Shown: in pieces, positions 60,185 to 64,000 of the stretch
How positions within the stretch are numbered: the stretch's first letter is position 1
How the letters are laid out: every line of letters starts with the position of its first letter
From: Bacillota bacterium
Lineage (GTDB): Bacteria; Bacillota; Clostridia; Christensenellales; Aristaeellaceae
Length of the DNA: 64,000 nt
NCBI GenBank assembly: GCA_023435435.1
Contig: JAEYRW010000168.1
Coordinates: forward strand, 1-64,000
Direction of reading: 5' to 3'
Made by a program: the position numbers and the translations under genes
Notes under the pieces: model-generated
Database searches by the model: none
Told to the model about the DNA's origin: nothing
Seen by the model: the letters and a program-made list of their open reading frames with translations, nothing else

Positions 60185-61051
60185 TTATGGGGTGAGCAGG
60201 CGCAGCAGCGCCTCGGCGGCGCGGGAAGCGGGCGCGCCTTTCGTGGCGAGCAGAAAGCGGCGGGGGGGAATGGGCGGATCGATTTTGACCTCGACGACCT
60301 CGCCCGCGTCGAGGGCTGACTGGGCGAAGTCCCGCACCACGCAGCCGACGCCCAGTCCGCGCCGGGCGAACTGAACGATGAGGCTGCTGGTGGCCAGCTC
60401 GAACGCAGGCACGGCCCGCGCGCCGTTCCGGGAAAAAAACGCGTCGACATACCGCCTGGTGGAGGTGTTTTTTTCAAGCAGTACCAAAGGGCGCGCGGCC
60501 AGCGCCGAAAGCGGGAGCGGACCCTCGGGCGCGGCTGACCGGTGTGCGACGAAAATGTCCTCGATGGCCCGGAGGGGGATCGCCTCGGGAAAGTCCGCGG
60601 GTTCCGACACCACGCCGAAGTCGATCAACCCCGCCTCGAGCTTTTTGAGCGTCTCGGGCGTCGGGCCGTTGGTGATTGTGATGCGCACGCCGGGATAAAG
60701 TCGGTGGAATTCCTCCAACCGGGGCAAAAGGAAGAATTCAAGGGTCATGTCGCTGGCCCCCACGGTGATTTCCCCGTCCTCCAGCGCCGCCAGCGCCCGG
60801 ACGCGCCGTTCCCCTTGTCCGAGCCGGGCCACGCCCTCCTCCGCCAGGGGAAGCAGCGCCCGGCCCTCGGCGGTCAAAACTACGCCCTTTGACGTGCGCC
60901 GGAACAGCGCGCAGCGAAGCGCCGCCTCCAGCTGCCGGATCGTCTGGCTGAGGGCGGGCTGGGAGACGTAGAGCGCCTCCGCCGCCCGGGTGATGGAGCC
61001 GGTCTGCGCCGCCGCCAGAAAGGCGCGGTACCAGTCGAGGCTGATTTCCAT
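60185..61051 (-). CDS. LysR-family transcriptional regulator
   Basis: A 288-residue regulator. The N-terminal helix-turn-helix is classic (AAQTGSITRAAEALYVSQPA then LSQTIRQLE). The co-inducer domain fills residues about 90-288. CysL/YwfK-like regulators have the same build. It ends 86 nt before purA on the same strand and is divergent from the araC gene. The effector is unknown. Confidence 0.92.
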   Translation of the reverse strand: MEISLDWYRAFLAAAQTGSITRAAEALYVSQPALSQTIRQLEAALRCALFRRTSKGVVLTAEGRALLPLAEEGVARLGQGERRVRALAALEDGEITVGASDMTLEFFLLPRLEEFHRLYPGVRITITNGPTPETLKKLEAGLIDFGVVSEPADFPEAIPLRAIEDIFVAHRSAAPEGPLPLSALAARPLVLLEKNTSTRRYVDAFFSRNGARAVPAFELATSSLIVQFARRGLGVGCVVRDFAQSALDAGEVVEVKIDPPIPPRRFLLATKGAPASRAAEALLRLLTP

Positions 61052-61175
61052 AATTTCTCCTTATGGGAAGATGTTCCGCTATTATATTATTGCAAGAGAA
61101 CCCGGCTGTCAAGCGCAAGAATGGGCAAGACGCGTGCGGCGGAGACGTGGTAAGCTGTGACGGGGAGGCGAAGGA

Positions 61176-62018
61176 ATGGATTTTGCGAAGATTGCGGAGG
61201 CGCTTCGGCACATTGAGGCGCATCTGGGCGAGGAAGTGGATCTGGACGGCGTGGCGCGCGGTTTTTACTTTTCGCCCTACTATTTTCACCGGGTGTTTAC
61301 CGCCATCGTGGGCGCGCCCTTCGCCTCCTACGTCCGGTGGCGGCGGCTCCTCCGGGCGTGCGCGCTGCTGGCGGGGACGGACGGCGGCGTCACCGAAATC
61401 GCGCTGGACTGCGGCTTTTCGTCGGCGCAGGCGTTCGCCCGGGCGTTCCGCCGGACGTTCGGCGTCTCGCCCGCTGTGTACCGAAAGGCGGGCCGAACGC
61501 CGGAAATCGAGACGGTGGAAGAGATGGTCGTCAAGTTTACCAACCGACTGAAGGGAGGAATTCTCGTGAATCCAAGGATTGTCAAAAAGGGCGCGCTCAC
61601 CATCGCGGGCGTGTCGGGGGACGGGGCGGACACGGCGGAGGTGTGGCAACGGTTCATGGCGCGCATCGCGGAGGCGGACATGCCCGGCAAGCTGTCCGGC
61701 AGCGGCTACGAGGTACGGATCTATGACGGGCGTGCGTGCGCCGTACACGCGGGCTATGCGGTTTCCGGGGCCGTGGACGCGCCGTATGCGCGGTGCCGTC
61801 TGCCCGCCGGCGAGTACGCGGCGTTCGATGTGTACGTGGCGCGCGGGTACGGGAGCGAAAACGCCGCCATGGACGAATGGCTGAAAACCAACGACAGAGG
61901 GTACCGGCAGCGGCTCGTGGACGGGAAGCATGTGGCGGTGGAGTATTACGATGAGCGCTTCAACGGCGCGGCGGAGGATTCCGTCGTGGAAATCTGGGTG
62001 CCGATTGAAAAAGGCTGA
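61176..62018 (+). CDS. AraC-family regulator with GyrI-like effector domain
   Basis: A 280-residue protein. The N-terminal AraC double helix-turn-helix (FYFSPYYFHRVFTAIVG, CGFSSAQAFARAFRRTFG) spans residues about 1-108. The C-terminal GyrI/BmrR-like ligand-binding domain spans about 125-280 (VYVARGYGSENAAMDEWL, VEIWVPI). Such proteins sense drugs or small molecules. The final codons contain the -35 box of the downstream cupin promoter. Confidence 0.9.
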   Translation: MDFAKIAEALRHIEAHLGEEVDLDGVARGFYFSPYYFHRVFTAIVGAPFASYVRWRRLLRACALLAGTDGGVTEIALDCGFSSAQAFARAFRRTFGVSPAVYRKAGRTPEIETVEEMVVKFTNRLKGGILVNPRIVKKGALTIAGVSGDGADTAEVWQRFMARIAEADMPGKLSGSGYEVRIYDGRACAVHAGYAVSGAVDAPYARCRLPAGEYAAFDVYVARGYGSENAAMDEWLKTNDRGYRQRLVDGKHVAVEYYDERFNGAAEDSVVEIWVPIEKG

Positions 62019-62073
62019 CGGTTCTGCTATGATGGCTTCATCGGGCCCGTGAAGGGCGGAAAGGTCGGAACAT
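61998..62073 (+). repeat. Duplicated segment, copy 1 (araC tail plus cupin leader)
   Basis: These 76 nt reappear at 63267-63343 with only a few changes. They include the last araC codons, the cupin promoter and the leader. The repeat continues, more diverged, through the cupin genes, with an offset of 1269 nt. Confidence 0.85.
62005..62033 (+). promoter_or_regulatory. Sigma-A promoter of cupin gene 1, inside araC
   Basis: TTGAAA (62005-62010), 17 nt, TATGAT (62028-62033). The -35 is part of the araC coding sequence. Conserved in the duplicated copy. Confidence 0.75.
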
Positions 62074-62545
62074 GCGCATGGGAGAGATCATTTTCGGGAA
62101 TACCAGGGATTCCGAGCTCGTGCACAAAAACGATCATCCGGACTATGCGTATTGCGGCTACGATCTTGTGCCCGAGTCCGAGACGGAACTGTGCACGCTG
62201 GGCCGCTACGAGCTGCCGCCGGGGAAGTCCGCGTATCCCTACCACTGTCACATGCGCAACGAGGAGGTCTTCTACATCCTCTCCGGCCGGGGGCTCCTGC
62301 GCACCCCCGCGGGGGAGCGGGTCGTCGGGCCCGGCGAGTCCGTGTTTTTTCCCGCGGGGGAGGCGGGCGCCCATAAGATCACCAACACTTCAGAAACCGA
62401 GCCGCTCGTCTACCTCGACTTTGACGTGTGCCATTCCTTTGACGTGTGCCTCTACCCCGATTCAGGCAAGATCGGCATCTATGGATCCTCGTTGAGACAG
62501 ATTTACGAGATGAAGGATCGGGTGGATTACGATCAGGGCGAGTGA
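62072..62545 (+). CDS. Cupin-domain protein (copy 1)
   Basis: A 157-residue single-domain cupin. Metal-binding motifs: YPYHCHMRNEEVFYILSGRG (motif 1) and PAGEAGAHKITN (motif 2). Function could be a sugar isomerase-like enzyme, dioxygenase or sensor; it cannot be chosen from sequence. An ATG at 62078 lines up with the start of the second copy and is also possible. Paralog at 63346-63813. Confidence 0.85.
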   Translation: MRMGEIIFGNTRDSELVHKNDHPDYAYCGYDLVPESETELCTLGRYELPPGKSAYPYHCHMRNEEVFYILSGRGLLRTPAGERVVGPGESVFFPAGEAGAHKITNTSETEPLVYLDFDVCHSFDVCLYPDSGKIGIYGSSLRQIYEMKDRVDYDQGE

Positions 62546-62691
62546 CGCCGGGGGCGAAAGCATGCGGAAGGGAGTGAATCACAACGTCTGAAGAAAGCAA
62601 CGCGCCCTTCGATCAGGCGGGAGATCGACCCGACCCCCAAATAGAGGACGAAATCCGTGAACGCCTCGACGGCGATCTGAGGGAAACCGCG

Positions 62692-63093
62692 TTGGGGTTT
62701 ATCGCGTCCTTGAAAGAGAGCCAATTGACGCCAAAACGGTGGTTTGGGGAAAATTACTGGAGAATACCCTATGAAGGGAATTACTTGTGCGGCATGGTCG
62801 TCAATCGGGGGAAATGGCGCATTTGGTTCTTCTGGGGCGATTACAGTGGCGAATTTGACGAAGGAATGATCAGGATCGTTCATGGCGGCGTGATGCCCTG
62901 CGTGTCCTGTACGGGGGACGACTGCCCAAAGGGAAAAGACATAACGGTTTTCGGCAGGGCGTTTGCCAACGCGTGCTTCCAATTCCCGATTCAATTTGAG
63001 AATCCCGACGGCGACACTTTGGACTGCGTTCGGAAATTGATGGACCATTGGAAGAAAGTGGCGCCGTACAGTGATTCCTGGCATTGCCGTTGA
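62692..63093 (+). CDS. Hypothetical protein with cysteine cluster
   Basis: A 133-residue soluble protein rich in aromatic residues (KRWFGENYWRIPYEGNY, WRIWFFWGDYSGEFDEGM) with a CVSCTGDDC cluster. I do not recognise it. The TTG at 62692 has GAGGG 8 nt upstream. Coding-like sequence continues in frame up to about 62590 without a normal start codon, so an upstream frameshift or unusual start is possible. It lies between the two cupin copies. Confidence 0.55.
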   Translation: MGFIASLKESQLTPKRWFGENYWRIPYEGNYLCGMVVNRGKWRIWFFWGDYSGEFDEGMIRIVHGGVMPCVSCTGDDCPKGKDITVFGRAFANACFQFPIQFENPDGDTLDCVRKLMDHWKKVAPYSDSWHCR

Positions 63094-63266
63094 CTTGCTT
63101 ACTCGCATGGGGGCGACCGGATGGTTGCCCTTTTCATATGGAAGGGCCGCCGCAAAGAATCCCTCCCATCCCCAAAAGCTGCGCGGAAGCCTGAATTTTC
63201 GCCGTTTCTTCCTTGGTGGGGAGGAGTTTCTCAAGAGGTTATCCCCCCTTTTCTCTTGAGAGGCGC

Positions 63267-63343
63267 GTGCCGATTGAAAAAGGCTGACGGTTCTGCTATG
63301 ATGGCATCATCGGGCCCGTGAAGGGCGGAAAGGCGGGAAAAGG
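63267..63343 (+). repeat. Duplicated segment, copy 2
   Basis: This is the second copy of 61998-62073. It begins with the sequence of the araC tail codons, although no araC gene precedes it here, which shows the direction of the duplication. Confidence 0.85.
63274..63302 (+). promoter_or_regulatory. Sigma-A promoter of cupin gene 2
   Basis: TTGAAA (63274-63279), 17 nt, TATGAT (63297-63302); identical to the promoter of copy 1. Confidence 0.75.
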
Positions 63344-63345
63344 GC

Positions 63346-63813
63346 ATGGGAGAAGCTGTTTTCGCAAGCGAGGGAAATTCGGAGGTCATGCACAGGGACG
63401 ATCATCCGGGCTATGAGTTCTACCGGCACGATCTGGTGCCCGCCGGAAAGGCGGAGGAATGCGCCATGGGGCTTTACAAGGTGCCGCCGGGAAAGTCCGC
63501 CTATCCCTATCACTACCACCTGAAAAATGAGGAAGTCTTCTATATTCTCTCCGGCAGGGGGCTTCTCAGGACGCCAACGGGGGAGCGGGTCGTCGGCCCC
63601 GGCGATTCCGTCTTCTTTCCCGCCTGCGAGGCGGGCGCCCACAAGATCACAAATATTTCGCCCGACGAAATGCTGGTCTACCTCGATTTCGACGTGCGCC
63701 ACGATCTGGACGTCTGCTTCTATCCCGATTCCGGCAAGGTTGGCATCTGGGGGCGGGGCGTGCGCGAGCTGCACAAGGGGAGCGAACAGTTGGGATACTA
63801 CGACGGCGAATGA
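63346..63813 (+). CDS. Cupin-domain protein (copy 2)
   Basis: A 155-residue cupin paralogous to the gene at 62072. Motif 1 is YPYHYHLKNEEVFYILSGRG and motif 2 is PACEAGAHKITN. The shared GERVVGPGDSVFF block and PDSGKVGIWG end agree closely. Protein sequence has diverged much more than the leader. The ATG at 63346 follows GGGAAAAGGG. A large hairpin follows. Confidence 0.85.
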   Translation: MGEAVFASEGNSEVMHRDDHPGYEFYRHDLVPAGKAEECAMGLYKVPPGKSAYPYHYHLKNEEVFYILSGRGLLRTPTGERVVGPGDSVFFPACEAGAHKITNISPDEMLVYLDFDVRHDLDVCFYPDSGKVGIWGRGVRELHKGSEQLGYYDGE

Positions 63814-63830
63814 CAAGGCGCATCCCCAAA

Positions 63831-63894
63831 TCGGCGGCGCGGCCGGGAAAAGTCGGTTTGCCCCGGGCAAACAGGCATTCCCCCGCGCCGCCGA
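63831..63894 (+). terminator. Large hairpin after cupin copy 2
   Basis: TCGGCGGCGCGG (63831-63842) pairs with CCGCGCCGCCGA (63883-63894), enclosing a second small palindrome (TTTGCCC...GGGCAAA), and is followed by TCTCTTTC. Confidence 0.6.
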
Positions 63895-63923
63895 ATCTCT
63901 TTCTGGCGGAAAACCGGGCGCGC

Positions 63924-63952
63924 TTGCAATCCAATGAATCATCTACTATAAT
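63924..63952 (+). promoter_or_regulatory. Sigma-A promoter for the next gene
   Basis: TTGCAA (63924-63929), 17 nt, TATAAT (63947-63952), about 38 nt before an ATG at 63991. Confidence 0.65.
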
Positions 63953-63990
63953 AACCCTTGACACAACAAATAAATGGAGAAACTTCCCGC

Positions 63991-64000
63991 ATGATCGACA
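63991..64000 (+). CDS. Start of a gene running off the window
   Basis: ATG at 63991 behind a GGAGA ribosome binding site and a good promoter. Only three codons are visible, so the product cannot be said. Confidence 0.4.

Overview
The window looks like chromosome from an endospore-forming, fairly GC-rich Clostridia-type Firmicute. A SpoIIID gene sits directly upstream of an MreB-like gene, as in many spore formers. Ribosome binding sites are strong GGAGG types, and sigma-A promoters are recognisable. Exported proteins carry TAEPTAEP-style linkers. I cannot name the species.

Region by region. 0-5 kb holds a small P-loop kinase, spoIIID, an mreB-like gene, a zinc metallopeptidase, a membrane-anchored peptidoglycan-binding protein and three tRNA genes (Thr-TGT, Tyr-GTA, Leu-CAG). 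5-6 kb is a scar: a truncated surface or phage-like gene and a truncated IS256-type transposase. 6-17.7 kb is one long minus-strand operon for reductive pyrimidine breakdown. It encodes a PreA-type dihydropyrimidine dehydrogenase, dihydropyrimidinase, N-carbamoyl amidohydrolase, class III aminotransferase and iron-type alcohol dehydrogenase, plus an NMT1/THI5-type ABC importer. A PucR-type regulator lies upstream. Uracil would pass through beta-alanine and malonate semialdehyde to 3-hydroxypropionate, releasing ammonia for nitrogen supply. The importer's binding protein appears to be circularly permuted. 17.8-19.2 kb is decayed and repeat-rich, and resembles the tRNA-Leu downstream flank, so the pyrimidine operon may lie on an old tRNA-bounded island.

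19.9-46.7 kb is a very large organophosphonate locus. One block holds a PbfA-like PLP enzyme (probable 1-hydroxy-2-aminoethylphosphonate ammonia-lyase), a CehA-like PHP metallohydrolase and a CUT1-type ABC importer. A second block holds phnX, phnW, a PhnCDEE importer and a phosphonoacetaldehyde-reductase-like alcohol dehydrogenase. The third is a complete carbon-phosphorus lyase operon, phnD-C-E-E-G-H-I-J-K-M, followed by an inositol-monophosphatase-family gene, phnL and a PHP phosphoesterase likely to replace PhnP and PhnN. A PhnF-like GntR regulator is divergently placed, and a hexapeptide transferase of the phosphonate-associated type follows it. Together these genes could import several phosphonates and take them apart by both the hydrolytic (PhnX) and radical (PhnJ) routes.

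46.7-64 kb is ordinary mixed chromosome: xylose isomerase, a phosphodiester glycosidase family protein, a short-chain dehydrogenase, two ECF sigma factor/membrane protein pairs, TetR, LysR and AraC regulators, adenylosuccinate synthetase, and a tandemly duplicated cupin gene whose promoter was copied with it.
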